NCBI RefSeq assembly: GCF_000699445.3
Contig: NC_067198.1
Location: forward strand, 8,616,801 to 8,680,800
Length of the DNA stretch: 64,000 nt
Reading direction: 5' to 3'
Source of the DNA: Schistosoma haematobium
Lineage: Eukaryota > Platyhelminthes > Trematoda > Strigeidida > Schistosomatidae
The notes under the pieces were generated by a model, which searched no databases, was not told the DNA's origin, and saw only the letters and a list, made by a program, of their open reading frames with translations. The position numbers were made by a program, and so were the translations under genes. Position 1 is the stretch's first letter, and every line of letters starts with the position of its first letter. Below, piece after piece: positions 12,311 to 26,126 of this stretch.

Positions 12311-12689
12311 TATTTCAAATATAATTTTCACAAACTACGACTAATTTAAAGTTTGATTATTGAATGGTAACCAGTGTCAAGTTCGTCTAGTCTTTGATTT
12401 CGATAGAATTATATCGGTCAGTTTTGAATGTGACTTCTAGTCCAAGTGACTCGATATCAGATGTACTATGTTTTGATAATAATTGGTTGAAGGTAGTCGA
12501 TAAGATACCTTAAACCTAAATCATGCAGAACCTTTCATTTGTTAGCAAGACGTATCTGAATTCTTGAGGGATTTTGATGTTGTATTTTGAGGCCTAACTT
12601 GGATCCAAAGCGACTGAATGGTGACGTCTCAGACTAAGGAGCTGGGTGACGTGAGTCCTGATCTTAATCGAAGCACTAATTCTTTTGAG

Positions 12690-12965
12690 AGTGTAAATAC
12701 GTCTTGTTGACAAGTACAAGTGTAGTAAATAAGAAGACGAGTGGGGACAATCGAACGTACTTGACACAAAATCACAGGACTTGTTAATAAAACCTAACAA
12801 TCATTAGGTAAATGCTTAATTTGCAAAATGTTCATCAAATTGTCTCAGACTTCATTGTTCTTGCATTTTCATACAAATTACATTCTGTTTCCATTCTTTA
12901 CTGTTCGATCTTCTTGTCTCTCTGCTGCCAGACATTCTGTTGACGACTAACGTCATGTACTGCTG
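12690..12965 (+). repeat. Family E interspersed repeat, copy 1
   Basis: Shares an ordered series of words with 61855-62140: GAGTGGGGACAATCGAA, TTGACACAAAATCACAG, TAAATGCTTAATTTGCAAAATG, GTCTCAGACTTCATTGTTC, TTACTGTTC. A 5' portion also recurs at 29850-29930. It is non-coding, and its class is unknown. Confidence 0.55.
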
Positions 12966-12969
12966 ATGT

Positions 12970-13869
12970 CAATATAATTAGCACACAGCACACAAGCAAA
13001 AAAAGCATTTCCCATTTAAAATATCACAAATATATGAAGTTTAAACAATAAATTTAATCAGAAAACGATTAATTACCTTTAGCTTACCATTTAGTAACCT
13101 TGTGAACTAATAATTATGCCTAATTCTCATTAAATATATATGCCAACAGAAACAGAACAATTACAGTCCTGATTATCAATAATTGGAAATTACCGGCCTT
13201 TACTGATAGGATTTATTTTTTTGTTTGGACGTATAATATTTTTAGATAGTCTCTTCAAAATGATCTTTGAACTGGTTGAAATCTGATGAAATTGAAAAAG
13301 AGTACAATAGTTTAACCATTACTCTTATATATATATTACTTATTACAAGATATGCTAGTTTACAAGTACTTTCTCATTCGTAAATACACTTAACAAAAAT
13401 CAAACTTTTTTTTTCACCACTAAACAATGTACTTTATTAAAAGGTAAATATTTTATTTTCTATTATCACTTGAACTATTCCTTAGTTAGAAATTATTATA
13501 ATAAATAATTTAATCAATTAAACATTTGAGAAAATTCTATTGTGGAGAAAAAGGCAATATAAGAAAAGAAAAATACCTTTCAAGGATGTTTATTCTTATT
13601 TTTGGGTATAATTCCCTCTTTATTTTTATGGCTTTTGTTTTAAATAAGTATTATTATTATTACTATTATTATTGAATTTTGAGTTGAGTAAGTTTTCATG
13701 TCAATTTTGATTGGTCTAAAAATTATAATAATTATTGTTGAAATAAGGTCATAATTTATAATGAAGATGAACTATAAGGTAATTTGAAGTAATATGGGAA
13801 AATTTCCAAGTCCTATCAAATATTAATATAATTGAAATGATATCATTTGTTTTGAATGAATTTAAGGTA
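12970..13869. other. No gene seen, very AT-rich
   Basis: Homopolymer and ATT-rich DNA with no supportable exon or repeat match. Confidence 0.5.
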
Positions 13870-13995
13870 AATGGGAGCTTAGCGGTTTAAAAGTTTAATG
13901 TTCGTTTGAAAATCTCAAGGTCATGGTTTCAATCCCTGATTGAACCGTAGACATGTACTGCTGAGGAGCCTTATACCAGGATGAAACATTTGTTT
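13870..13995 (+). repeat. Degenerate family B SINE
   Basis: The order A-box-like GCTTAGCGG, B-box-like GGTTTCAATCCC, then TACTGCTGAGGAGCC and GGATGAAAC follows the family B layout. Stem II and the cleavage triplet are lost. Confidence 0.5.
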
Positions 13996-15640
13996 AGTAA
14001 ATTTTGATTTTCAATCATGATCTAACTAATTTCACCTCATCACACAAACTATGAAATCCATTTTATTTATTTAAGTAAGTTGAATTCAGGGAAAAATATC
14101 TAAAAACATTTTATAGCTTAAACTGATTTTATTAAAGCGTTTAGTGTAATCATCTATCAAAACGGTTAATTTCTTTATCTTGAATGAAAGATGATAATTT
14201 CATCGAAACATTACAGTACTATAAGAAGTAGCGTCATGACAAATATGAGTGTTTATTAACCATAATTTCTTATAAAAGAATAATTAAATGAGTAAACATA
14301 GGTAAATAATATGGCACTATTATTTGACTCAACAATATATTTACAATTTTGCATCCAGTACATAGATAATGATCAATTTTCCGGTAAACATATCTCCAAA
14401 ACGTTGGGTCTGAGTATCATATCAGAAGAATAATGTTAATTCACAATATGTTAGGTGTTTTTATCAAATAAAACATTGTAAATTCAGTGTTCTAAAAAAC
14501 GATTCAATGGCAAAAAGTCATCCTAATAATCACAAGCTCAGTGAAGCAAAACAGTATAAAAGATGTCAATAACAATTTTTACAACCAAATAACTAGTCAA
14601 CGAGCGTCGATAATTTCTGTATATATAGTCTGCATTTTATGTGACATTTAAGATTTTACTGTCGAAAAACGGAAGATCGAACGAAACATATTGAGACATT
14701 CTAGATCTACTATTCAAAAAAGTATTATAATTTATGAAACCGAATAAAAACATGTGACTGTTTAGCAGTTAATTTTTCCAGTAATCCACTTGTAAATGAA
14801 AAACAGTATCAAAACAATTACTGTCAATCGTGCATATTGGCCTGTACAGTTTTGTTCTTTGATTTATTTTAATTAGGAAACCGTTAGAAATAAGATAATA
14901 TAAAAATGTTTTGCTATGCTGCAAGACTTTTAAAAGTAGGGATTAATCAACCTTCATGGAATCGAACCCAGGACATTTGCAATGGTTATTTTTAAATTTG
15001 ACTTAACTGTACAAGTAATTCAACCAAGCAATCTGAAAGTTATTTAATTAGACGATTACTTTCTAACTTAGTACATTTCTAGTATGTACTATTTTAATAG
15101 TTCAGTTGGTGGTTCAATTCTACTTAGAGTTACACTGTACTTAGTTAGCTCTTTATTAAGTTTATTAATTTTGTTATCCTATTTAATCATAGCTTAGTGA
15201 CTGAATATATATTAAAAAAACACTATGTGGATCGAATTTCTACGTTTGTGATTATGTAGGTATGGGTGAATTTATTCGTTTACTAGTTATATTTCATAGT
15301 TCATATAGGGTCACGTTATTAAGTGTTTAATGCTTTGTTATTTAATTCAGTTAAAGGGATATGCTTGTATCGATGCACATTATTGCTCATAATTAAATTA
15401 TATATGCTATTGGTGAACTATTTAATCCAATGATATTAAGTTATTGATTATTTGAAAAACTGAAGTATTTACTTCGTAAAGTATAATTAATGTCAGCAAA
15501 CTAATTTGAATATTTTTATAAATGGATTACTTTCCTGTAATAATTCTGGTTAGTTTTAATAAATGTTAAACTTGTTAAAAAAGACATACGATATAATGTA
15601 GATAACAATTTTAATGTTGAACTTGATAGTTTCAAATAAT
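13996..15640. other. No gene seen
   Basis: AT-rich, with no coding-like frame and no repeat that I can match. There is a B-box-like ATCGAACCCAGGAC word near 14950 on the minus strand but no other SINE sequence around it. Confidence 0.45.
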
Positions 15641-15912
15641 ATCAAAAGCGGTTTTGTGGATATTATAGTAATTTCAATAGTTGGAATCATAAACTACCAT
15701 AGAAAACCTGAAAGCACTGGACGTCCTATCAGACCTATAAGTGGTCTAATCGTTAGGACTGATAGGTTTTGGGTTCGAATCTTGCGAGTAGGGATCGTGG
15801 ATGCGCATTGCTGAGGAGTTCCACAGTAGGAAGAAACCGCCGTCCAGTGCCTCCAAGTTTTCCATTGTGATCTAGCTTCAATTGACTCATGATCTCAACT
15901 ATTAAAGTTTCA
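15641..15912 (+). mobile_element. Family B hammerhead SINE with inverted tail (fold-back)
   Basis: The left 90 bases are the reverse complement of the family tail. They are followed by a forward body with B box GGTTCGAATC (15772-15781) and a hammerhead: CTGAGGA at 15811-15817, GAAA at 15833-15836, cleavage triplet GTC at 15842-15844. Stem I is GCATTG with CAGTGC (one G-T wobble). Stem II is TTCC with GGAA, which differs from the family GTCC/GGAC form but still pairs. The usual 11.1 C is an A, so activity is uncertain. The tail at 15850-15910 is shared with the other copies. Confidence 0.8.
15805..15850 (+). ncRNA. Hammerhead ribozyme motif, family B, near-intact
   Basis: Core CUGANGA and GAAA are present with a GUC triplet, and stem I closes. 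The base pair next to GAAA in stem II is broken. Predicted cleavage after 15844. Confidence 0.6.
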
Positions 15913-16012
15913 AATAAATTGAGCATTGGGTAGGAAGACGATGAATAGAAAAACTGTATTTCTGACATATCGTAGCTTAATGTAAGCTACTTTTTCAGAG
16001 TAAATAAATAAC
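15913..16012 (-). repeat. Short repeat terminus, third copy
   Basis: Minus-strand copy of the motif at 3774-3862, ending in AGAGTAAATAAATAA. It abuts the family B SINE. Confidence 0.5.
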
Positions 16013-16672
16013 CGACAATAAATTAACACAGGTTTAAAATACAATCCAATATTTCAAATGTCACAATTCCAGTCACTTCAGCGAGTGAAATAGAAATATA
16101 ACTAATCAAGCCAATCACTTTTATTATAAGTTTATCTGGAATTTTGAGAGGATCAATGCTATTGGGGAAATCTTACTCTATATTACGCAGCTTGATAACA
16201 TGATAAGTTACCAATGAGCTGTATGAACCTACTGTATATAGAGGGTATCTTGTGGACAACCTTAAACCTCTTAAAATAGTGTATTCAATCGCTCCACTTA
16301 AACTAGTTGTCACACTACAAATTGATCGATTTAATTTGAACGGAGCTAAAAGATCATATAATATGAGACTGGTCATTATTTAGTGAACAAACATTTGTAA
16401 GTTATATGTTCATATTAAGACCAAAGTAAAGTATGATTAGTTAAAGCTATTTCTATCAACGTTCTTTTTTATGAAACGGGATTGTTAACTTCATGCTCGA
16501 TACATCTTCTTTATCCAAGTATGGAATCGGCAGTAAACATAGAAGGGGTCCAGGCGGATCTAGCTATGATTAGTATTATTTTGTAACATTCCATAATTGT
16601 ACTGATCAAACCTAATTAAAATGTAATGATCTAAAGTTTTATTGATTTAATCTATTAAAACTATTTAGAAAT

Positions 16673-17106
16673 AAATTCACTTGGTATTGTTTGGCTTGTA
16701 TCTTCCCATTGAGGTTTAAGACTGCAATTGATCAGTCTGTTATTGGCATATGTGCATACTGTGCGTATGCCTCGATATTGCCTTAATTCACAAGCTTTTT
16801 GCAAGCAATGATGGATAGTGGCTAGCAGTGGTATCCAGGACGCGCGTTTCATCCTACTCGGGATTGACTCAGTAGCTGAGTGGATAACGCTATGGCGTTT
16901 GAAGCGAATGGTACTGGGTTCGAGTCCCAGAGTGAGCATCAACTCTGAGATGCAGGTACATCCAGCTGACGAGTCCCAAATAGGACGAAATGCGCGTCCT
17001 GGATCCCACTGCTAGCCACTATCCATTATTGCTTACAAATAGCTTGTGAATTAAGGTAATATCGAGGCATACACACAGTATGCACATATGCCAATAACAG
17101 ACTGAT
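16673..17106 (+). mobile_element. Family A (Sm-alpha-like) hammerhead SINE in a fold-back arrangement
   Basis: A tRNA-like Pol III promoter is present: A box TAGCTGAGTGG (16873-16883) and B box GGTTCGAGTCC (16917-16927). A hammerhead follows at 16960-17004. The flanks are inverted: 16731-16866 is mirrored by 16964-17106, with words such as GGCTAGCAGTGG, TTAATTCACAAGC, CCTCGATATTGCCTTAA and ATTGGCATATGTGCATACTG all having their reverse complement on the right. The left arm thus also carries a decayed antisense hammerhead (16832-16866). Schistosome Sm-alpha SINEs are known to carry hammerheads with the same core and stem II, so the family assignment is confident; the arms are what I see here directly. 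It lies just upstream of the first exon of the 415-residue gene. Confidence 0.88.
16960..17004 (+). ncRNA. Hammerhead ribozyme, intact core (Sm-alpha type)
   Basis: Stem I is ATCCAG (16960-16965) with CTGGAT (16999-17004). CUGANGA is CTGACGA at 16966-16972. Stem II with its loop is GTCCCAAATAGGAC at 16973-16986. GAAA is at 16987-16990, minimal stem III is TGCGC, and the cleavage triplet is GTC at 16996-16998. All conserved core bases are present; one stem III pair is a T-G wobble. Predicted self-cleavage after 16998. Confidence 0.9.
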
Positions 17107-17281
17107 TATATTTAAAAATAAAATTGAATAAAATCTTACTTATCTTTAATAATATTAAATTCAGATGTCTTAGTTCCACAAATAAATGGGGAAGTTCTCA
17201 ACAACAACAATAACAAAACTGGATTGAAATCAATAATTACAATTTATATTTAACAAAACTTCATTAATTCCCTTCAGAGTA

Positions 17282-20200
17282 ATGTCAACTGTACTTGAAA
17301 GTCAACCATATGCAATATATCCTATTGTGTTTAATCCTTATGAAGTACCAAGTTATAAACGACTAGCTACTTTCAGTAAGTTAATTTTAAAAAAAGTGAC
17401 AAATAAACAAAAGAACAAGCATTTTAATTCAATGATCAATGTTTTGGTGTGTTATTTAAATATTTAGCTCTTTTTTATCATTTACCAACATTTATAATCA
17501 TTTATTAACGTTATCAAACACGAATTTACCCTCAAGTTTGATTAACAGTTGACATCGAATAATTTGAGTGAATTATATTTTATGGATTCTGACCGGGTGC
17601 TTACAAAAATAATTGAAGAATGAACAGTTTGACTAAAAGATTTAAACGGTAAGGATTATTAGAACAACACATCACTATTACATATGTGCGGATGGATATG
17701 TAAGGTCATTTAAAATAGATATGAAAAACAGTGATTATTTACACTTTGGAAACTGATAAGATGAAGTGCGGACTAATTACCGGATATCTGAAGAGTTAAC
17801 ACAAGTTTTAATAGTTGGATCATAGGAAGTTATACAATGAGTGAAAAGGTTATTGTAAACTGAATGTATCTTAATAGACAATAAACTTGTAGCACACTGT
17901 TTTTCAACTTTGAATACGTATAACCGATCCAACAAACGTCAGTGTATTTCCACTAAAATCTTAATGTAATTCAGTCACTGAATTAACTATGTATTTGCTT
18001 AAATGTGTGCGACTGTTTATATGTCTATTATCTATTCTTTTGTCGGTTGTAAAGATAATTTTAACAGTTCGGTAAGAATTTGTTCATGTTTAGGGAGGGG
18101 CGGTTTTTCATCATAAATATACTTTGCTTCACCTAAAATATGAAAATTTTATCAGGAAAAAACACCTAGCAATTGTTGAAAGTTTCATTTTAATAAAAAG
18201 AATTAACTTCTAATCAATGCACTTATTTGACATAGTCGATATAACATACTCTGTCTAATAAGTGCTTAACTGAGGTCATAGAGACTTTATGTCACAAAGC
18301 GTAAAATACTCCAATATCATTCCTTTCAACTCATCTCTCACTTGTGGAAGTTATTTGTAAATCTTTGAATTGTTTAAACATCATTGGACATCTTCAGAAG
18401 TTAAATTTTACAGAAGCCTGTTCAGTAAAGAATTTGTGATTAAGTATTAGAAACCCTATCGGGAAAATTGTGAAACATCAAAAGTGGAAGTTTGAGATAA
18501 AACGTTGAAGAAATATTTTTTTTTAAGATATGTAGACTGAATTTTTGAAAGTAGAAATTTATGTACTCAGTTCATCTATTTATTGAACAAAGTTATAGTA
18601 TATAAATCTGCTATAGTAGTTGTTCTAAAAATGTTCAACTTTACCGATTGTTTGAGTAGGAAAAGTGACATCGAAAGGATATTCACTTAATCGATATCCA
18701 ATATGTGGTAAGGTAAATCTACAAGCGAATCGTAATTAAATAGTATTGAAGTTAGTGTGGAAAATGATGGAAGTAGATAAATTATTACATATACAAAAAT
18801 GTAATAATATGGTGGAAGTCGATAAATATGTTCAACGATAGGGGATCTAACGATCAACCGGACAATATTGATGTTTGAAAGGTGATAAACTCACGCTTAT
18901 CTTAAAGTATTATGATAGTTGAAGTAAGATTCGTTTGAAAGAAGCATTAGTGTGGTCTTTCATTTTTGGTTTAAATTGTGTAAGGAAGCCTAAACTTTCT
19001 GCTTTAGGCTTACTTGATGGATGAAACAAGTAATCAAAAGTTTAGAGGAATATAAGTTTGAGTCATTTTCGGTATTATCAAAGTATTCACTTGTTGTATT
19101 CCTCAGAGTCTTGATTATCTTCTTAAAGAATATAACTTGTCCGAATCTTCTCCATTTCTATTCGAGGACTATTTGTTTGATATAATCACGATGTAAACTA
19201 GGTAAAAATAAGTGGGGGTTCAGTAGACTATTATGCTCACAAAATGATAGAAAACTATGTCTCTATCGTAACACGAGTGTTGAAATTCTCTGTCCGATTA
19301 TCAAACATCCAATGGTGGAATTTACTGTGCAACGGTTTTCAAATTAAACCACCTAGAAAGCTTTGATCTATGTCAAGCTAATTCTCAACGTCTTCTTGAT
19401 GAGAAGATTATACTCATAATTTCTAGTCGACACTATACTGAGCTAAGTAACATTTTTTCTCCGTATTAGCTTTACTGGAAACTCAATTACGATTAATCAT
19501 TGTGTAAATTCATCTAATATAATTGTAAATGGATGAGAATTTCCAAATGGATCGACAACTATGCTTTCAAATTTCTATTAGCTTTTATGAAACCGTTATT
19601 TTCTCTGATAAACTGAATCTAATCCACAAAATGATACTAATTGAATGGGTATAGTCATATTCTTGATGTTTGAATGTGTTCATTTACATTCTGTGTTACT
19701 GTGTTACATTATCTGTCAAGGACTATTCAAATGAATTTATAGAATTAACTTTCATTATTATGAAATATCAAAATATCCAGAAAAATATTTCATATTTTCT
19801 ATACTACATAGATATGAGTAAATAAAATATTATGATGCCCATATATTATCATTGTTCAATAAAAACCTTCCATAGCACATCTATTTTGAAAGTAAAAGAA
19901 CACAATAAGACATATTTATAATCATTTAAATGTATATTTTTATTTATTTATCTAAGGTGGTATTCCATTTAAAGAACTTGATAAAACATACACTGATAAT
20001 CATTTAACCGATGAGATAAGATCAAAAGATTGTTCCACTACGAACTCTTCTTCATTATGTTTAAATGAATCTGATGTACAAAAATATTCAACAATCATTA
20101 AAAAACAAGTAAATAATGAAAATAATAAACAAATGAAACATAAATCATTATTTAAAACAATTAAAAAACAATTACAAGATAGATGTGGTATAGGAAATAA

Positions 20201-23200
20201 TTGGTTATTAACATCAAAAATCAAATTAATTCCAAGAGTAAGTTAAACAATAGAATATATATATATATATATTGTTTTTCATCAACTTGATGGTATTTAT
20301 TTATTTATTTATTTTAACACATAGATATTGGTACAAGGAGGCACCGAATACATATGCGCCACACAAATCTAGTTTTATTTGTGTGAGGTCTATGATACTG
20401 ACCGGGTACACAAACCGAAGCAGATGGTTTACTTAGGGGGCCACACCCCGAGCCTTCGACCTGAAGGTTTGATCCACAAGGCAACGGAGCATCGTAAAGG
20501 GATGCAGTCACATGGTAGCTGGTGGCCAATAATTGGTTCATACACCATTTGTTCCTTCAAGATACTGGAGCACATGTGCACCATTGGTTTGGAATCAGAG
20601 TTTTCCAACTCCACTAGGTGGACTCTCCATGTCCACCAACCCGGTTAAAGCACCGGACGTTCGCTTTTCGTCCTCCCAATTTCGTAAACAACATCCCCCC
20701 ACGAGAAGGCAGTGAGTAGGACTTCCCTGGCAGAGGCTATATACGCGTGTCCATGTGAGAGCATTTCGAGTTGGAGAGCGGACTTTTCGCACTCTCGGCC
20801 GTACCACAGCATTTGAGGGCTGATGGTATTTGACATAGTTATAGGTAATTGACAAAAAATCCTGCCTAACCAATATTTTTATTATTTGATTAAACATATT
20901 TAGAATATCTAGGTAACTATTAATTATATAGGTACTCAGATACTTATAATCGATTGTTATAACCATGAGGGCTACTAATGTAAATTAGTGAATTGAGACA
21001 ACAATAATAAATGGAATACACTGAACAGTTATTCTTATAAAATGGTATCATACAGAATCATATAGGATTCTGTAAAGGACATCTAATATGTGAAAGCAGA
21101 GGATTATCATTGACCAAAAATTTTTTTGATTTTTTAACTAAGATTCCTAATCAGCCTTGGATTTTAATGGGGATTCGGTTAAACGGTGAATATCTATTCA
21201 GAAGTAAAATAATGTATCTAGTGGTATTAGTCAAACTATAAAACAGGATAAATTTCGGTTGGAAGTTGCGTGATCTCGACCTTATCGATGGCAAGCACGC
21301 ATCTGAATAGCTGATTAAACTAATTCCTATCAGTCATTCATAGTTGTAGATTGAAAAGAATAAATTACAATCGTCTAAGTTTAGCCGATCAGTCATTACG
21401 CAATTGTAATAATTTTTTGAATCATTGGTACATAGAATATTTTAAAGTCGGCTTAAAAAATTAGAGGCTTTTAACCCTTATTGCGATGAAACGGTTACAA
21501 ATTAGGCCATTATAATGGCTACTTAGAAACCTGACAAAATTGAAATGCTGTAAGTTTTCATTCAGGACTGGTCGCCAACACAACTAACATTAGACAAAAG
21601 TTTCCTGACACAACCCAGTACTTATAAACAATGAGAATTAACAATATTTCTGTAAAAGAAGAATTTGAAAATATCCCTAGAGTTTAAGAAATTATTTTCC
21701 AATAAATAAATAATGTCAGGAAGGGTTTTGTGGATATTATAGCAATTTTAATAGTTGAGATCATGAGTAAATTGAAGCTAGATCACTATAAAAAACCTGG
21801 AAGCACTGAACGGCCGTTTCGTCCCACTGTAGGACTCCTCAGCAGTGCGCATCCACGATCCCGCCTCGCGAGATTTAAAAAAAAACCAAATTCATAAAAC
21901 AGATTTTCAATACGTTCAGTAATTTAACTTCATGGTATCAGTCATATAAGACAATGGATATAATGTTATGAAAACTACAGTGAATGTATATTAGTTCTTG
22001 TTTGTGTGAAAGTTATTCTGAAAGCTTGTCTAAATGTTTAAAGATAAAATCGTTTTTTATGAAAGGAAATTCTCTGTTTTCCAGACAACATTTCTGTTGA
22101 ATAGTGTTGTGTTCTCTGAACTAGTTGGTTTAATTACTAATTTATAATCGTCGTTCTGTATGAAATCATTCTGTAGGTTATTTTAGTGATATCATATATT
22201 TTTTCGTCATTGTTTTCCCATTTGTTATCTTGCTGGATTGACTTCAGATAATCAATCGACCTGCCGGGATGTATCTATAGACTGGATTTATAACAATATG
22301 TTTATTGATTATCTGCTGATGCGAATGTTATGTCATCAGTTCTTTGAGTTTCCTAGAATAACTCTCTGATATCGTTCAGAACGACAATGAAATAGTTGTC
22401 ATTAAACCATCTAACACAGAGAACACAGCCAATAAATCATCTAGCTAAAATATTACATCACCTCCATTTGAAAGAACTAGTTAAACCCGTTTGATTTATT
22501 TAAAATGACTGTTGAGTAATAATTCTTTAGCGAATGATCCCATTGACTACTGCATAAGTTTACGTGACACAATTGTAAACAATTATTTACATTCTCAAAT
22601 ATTATTCTCAGCTGATGATTTATTGAAAACCGTACTGTAATAAAATATACATGATTTTTCAGCAAGTAGTTTCATCCAAGAAACCAAGTATACCAACTCC
22701 AAATATGGATTTATTACAAGTGAATGTTTTAGATACAAATAGAAATAGTTATACTTCCAAAACAAATCAATCAACTTCTCATGAGCAAACATTAATAAAA
22801 AGACCACATTCAGTTGCATCCGTGAGTTGATTATTTTTGGATTTTGAACTAACTATAGTCAACAATAGAATATTGTCAAGTGTCAAATATGTAAGGTGCT
22901 CTTAAAAATAAGCAAATTTAAAAAATGATACGTCTCGTTTCAGTATTTGCTAAAAAAAATAAACACAGTGGTAATATAATTAGCAATGACTTAAAATAAG
23001 TACTGGAAATTAACAAAATCAAAGTCATTTCTTTCAACTATAACCTTTAATCCATTCTTGTGATTTACAGAATTTTGATCTATATGCTATCTATTGACTG
23101 AAATGCTTAACAAAATTATACAAAGTACAGACATTGTAGTATTGTTAAAATTGAAACTTATAGTTTGTTTAAAACGTCAAATGTTCACATATTTTTAATC

Positions 23201-26078
23201 AAAATAATTATGCAATAAATAAATAGATTTACAACTATCTAATATTTTTGTGATTCTGTATCACGGACTAATGTTAAACAAACAAATGTTAGAAAACAGA
23301 AACCTGTTTCGTCTTTGTGTGGGATTTCTTAACAGCATCTACCCATAAACTCGTCAGAAGTCGAACCCAGGACTTTTAAACCTCAAGGTGAGCATACAGT
23401 TTACAGATCACTGAGTTGGCATCGACTTGTTTATTTCAATAAATTTAGCTGACTTCCCAATATAACGCTGCCATCATCTATTGTTATTAGTGATAACTGT
23501 TTCACGTTCAACACTGTGGGATACCTTTGACCGCGGTTTTCCGGAAATTACCTCTGTAACTTGATCACCAGTAATATTTTCAGGAGTTTTGGGCATTGAA
23601 GTCTTGAAGACTGCTTAATTTTGTAGTTTGAGGTTGAGGACTAGCCTTGGTTGTTTTATTGTACAAATCGGTCTTCTAAAGCTACTTAAAAATTCAGACA
23701 TATTGTGTTTTACAAGTCTTTGTTCGTTACATCAAACAAAAGATGGAATATAATCTTGAAGCCAAGCCATATGATTGCTCTGTAAGTTAAATTTAATGAT
23801 AGTCAAATCCAGTCAACAAATCCCACTGAACTTGTTCTCGTGAATGTTGTGACATATTGAGAAAGTGTATCTACTAGAAAAAAAGAAATGATAATTACCG
23901 AAATTCTGATGTTTAATATATCATCGATAGAAGGTGGTCAGAATTTTTTACTGTACCAGAAATAATTAGGATGTGTATGTATGCTTACAACCCCGTTGAA
24001 TAGCATTACATTTCGGCACATGAGGAGACCAGGGAAATATAGACAATATTTTAGCTTCGTAAATCCTTATAGAACTTCCTTCGCATGTTTATAACGTTCT
24101 GACAGACTATATAGTTAAAAATGTATCTTACTATTTAAAGTAATGAAATGTGCTATTCTTTCTAAAATTATAGTACTTATAATGTTTACGGTTATTGAAT
24201 ATTCTCCCTATTTTATTGAATCAGTTCACTGATGACTGTACATTATCTACCTGCGTACTATTAGTTTATATATCATTCATACTGATTCCCATTCAATCAA
24301 CTCCATCAGCTTTTGACAAAACTCTAACGTGACCTTGAAATGTGATATAACGCGTATATATGAAATACATATTGATAGAAAAATTGTCATTAAGAATTTT
24401 AGTTACAGATTTAAGTTTTAAGTAGTTGATGATTTCCTGGCTGTTCTAACCAGTTGAATCAAAAGACGTAGATCGATTTCCATTAATTTATTCGAATGTC
24501 TTCATAACTGCTGAGATATTAAAAGCGAAATATCAATTTTTTCCATGCTGACAGTTTAGCTTTTTAGAGCATTTTGATGCTGTATTGGGTAATAAAAGCA
24601 GTCATCAATAAACGTTATATTTATTATGTTTATTCGCAGACACATTCAAGACTTTCAAATCAGCTTAATCCAGAATGTGATACTAATATATCAACTGCTA
24701 GTTCGCGTAGCAGCAGTAAACGTTTTCCATATTTGTATGAAGAAACCATTGCAAGGACCAAACCCAACAGACCAAATAGTGCTCCATGTATTGTAAGTAT
24801 CTACCAATATTTCTCATGATATGTCTGTAATATTTTCTTTACTAACGTAAATTTATTTCAAGGGTCGAGATCATGAGTCAATTGAAGCTAGACCACCACG
24901 GAAAACCTGGAAGCACTGGACGACCACTTCGTCCTATTTTAGGACTCCTCAGCAATGCACACCCACGATCCTGCCTCGCGGGATTCGAACCCAGGACCTA
25001 TTTATTAATCTGGAAAGTTTCTGTTACCTATTCATATTCGTATCGAAACTGTTTTGAAAGGTGATAAAGAACATGCGATTTTCAATATTCAGTGATATTT
25101 GTAAGTATCAATGTCAAGGTTGGACTTAATAGTTTCAAATAAATTGAGCTTTGAGTAGAAAGTTAATAATAAATATATTGGAATATAATAAAAATACATA
25201 TTTATTATTCAGGGGTATTTGTTTAAAAACCTAGTTTGCTTATTAAGGAGAGTAAACTAACAGATAAGTAGAATAAAAGTAATTTCTTTACTTCGCCACT
25301 TGAGTAATGTTGAAGCGAAAAATTATAATACATGGGTAAATCCGAAAAACTTGAAAAGCAAGGACCATGTTAAGTAGAAATTTCCCTTTAAACTTTTCTG
25401 GGAATACAAAGTTGAATTCAAGACAGTAACCTCCACATGAGATAAGCTTTGATGGTATTCAAAACTGCAATGATAGCTCCTCAACTAGATCGTCTATGAT
25501 GTGCCCAATAGTGACTAGCGTAGAAAGGAAAGTTTCATAGTTCTTGTGAGAACCTGTGACCAGTCGAGTTCAACCGTTTTCAGTGTGCGTAAGCTACTCA
25601 CTAATAATAATGTAAAATGGTCGCGCACTATCGCGGATTGATTTAAGTTAAAATTGAAAGCCATTGAATTCAACTTCAGTGTTCTAAAGGTTAGGCGTTT
25701 ATATGGGGAACCAGAAGGTCATGGGTTAGTTTCTGGTACGCGGTCATGGGTGTACACTGCCAAGGCTTCACATACAGGAGCAAACCAGCTTTTTACGGTT
25801 CCTAGCTTCCAACGATTATCTGACTTATGTCGGTAACATATCTCAATATACCATCTAGCTCAGAGAATTCAATATCACCAAAACGATGATTAATAAAATG
25901 GGTTACTTATCTTGAAGTTGAATAATGTACATTTAAGATGAAGAAAATTTACATGTTAATTTCATGTGGAAATTCTTCAATCACCAAGAAGAATAATCAA
26001 CTTCACTTTCATATCCTTATTCATGACGGCTTGAATTTTGTTGAGAAAATTCATTCAAACAGATGAAATGAAGCGGGA

Positions 26079-26126
<48 letters not shown>

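Noticed and set aside
16868..16935. tRNA gene
   Set aside because: A and B boxes are present, but no cloverleaf or acceptor stem; it is the tRNA-derived head of a SINE.
26079..26124. CRISPR-like regular repeat
   Set aside because: Simple ATT microsatellite; no spacer-repeat arrangement anywhere in the window.
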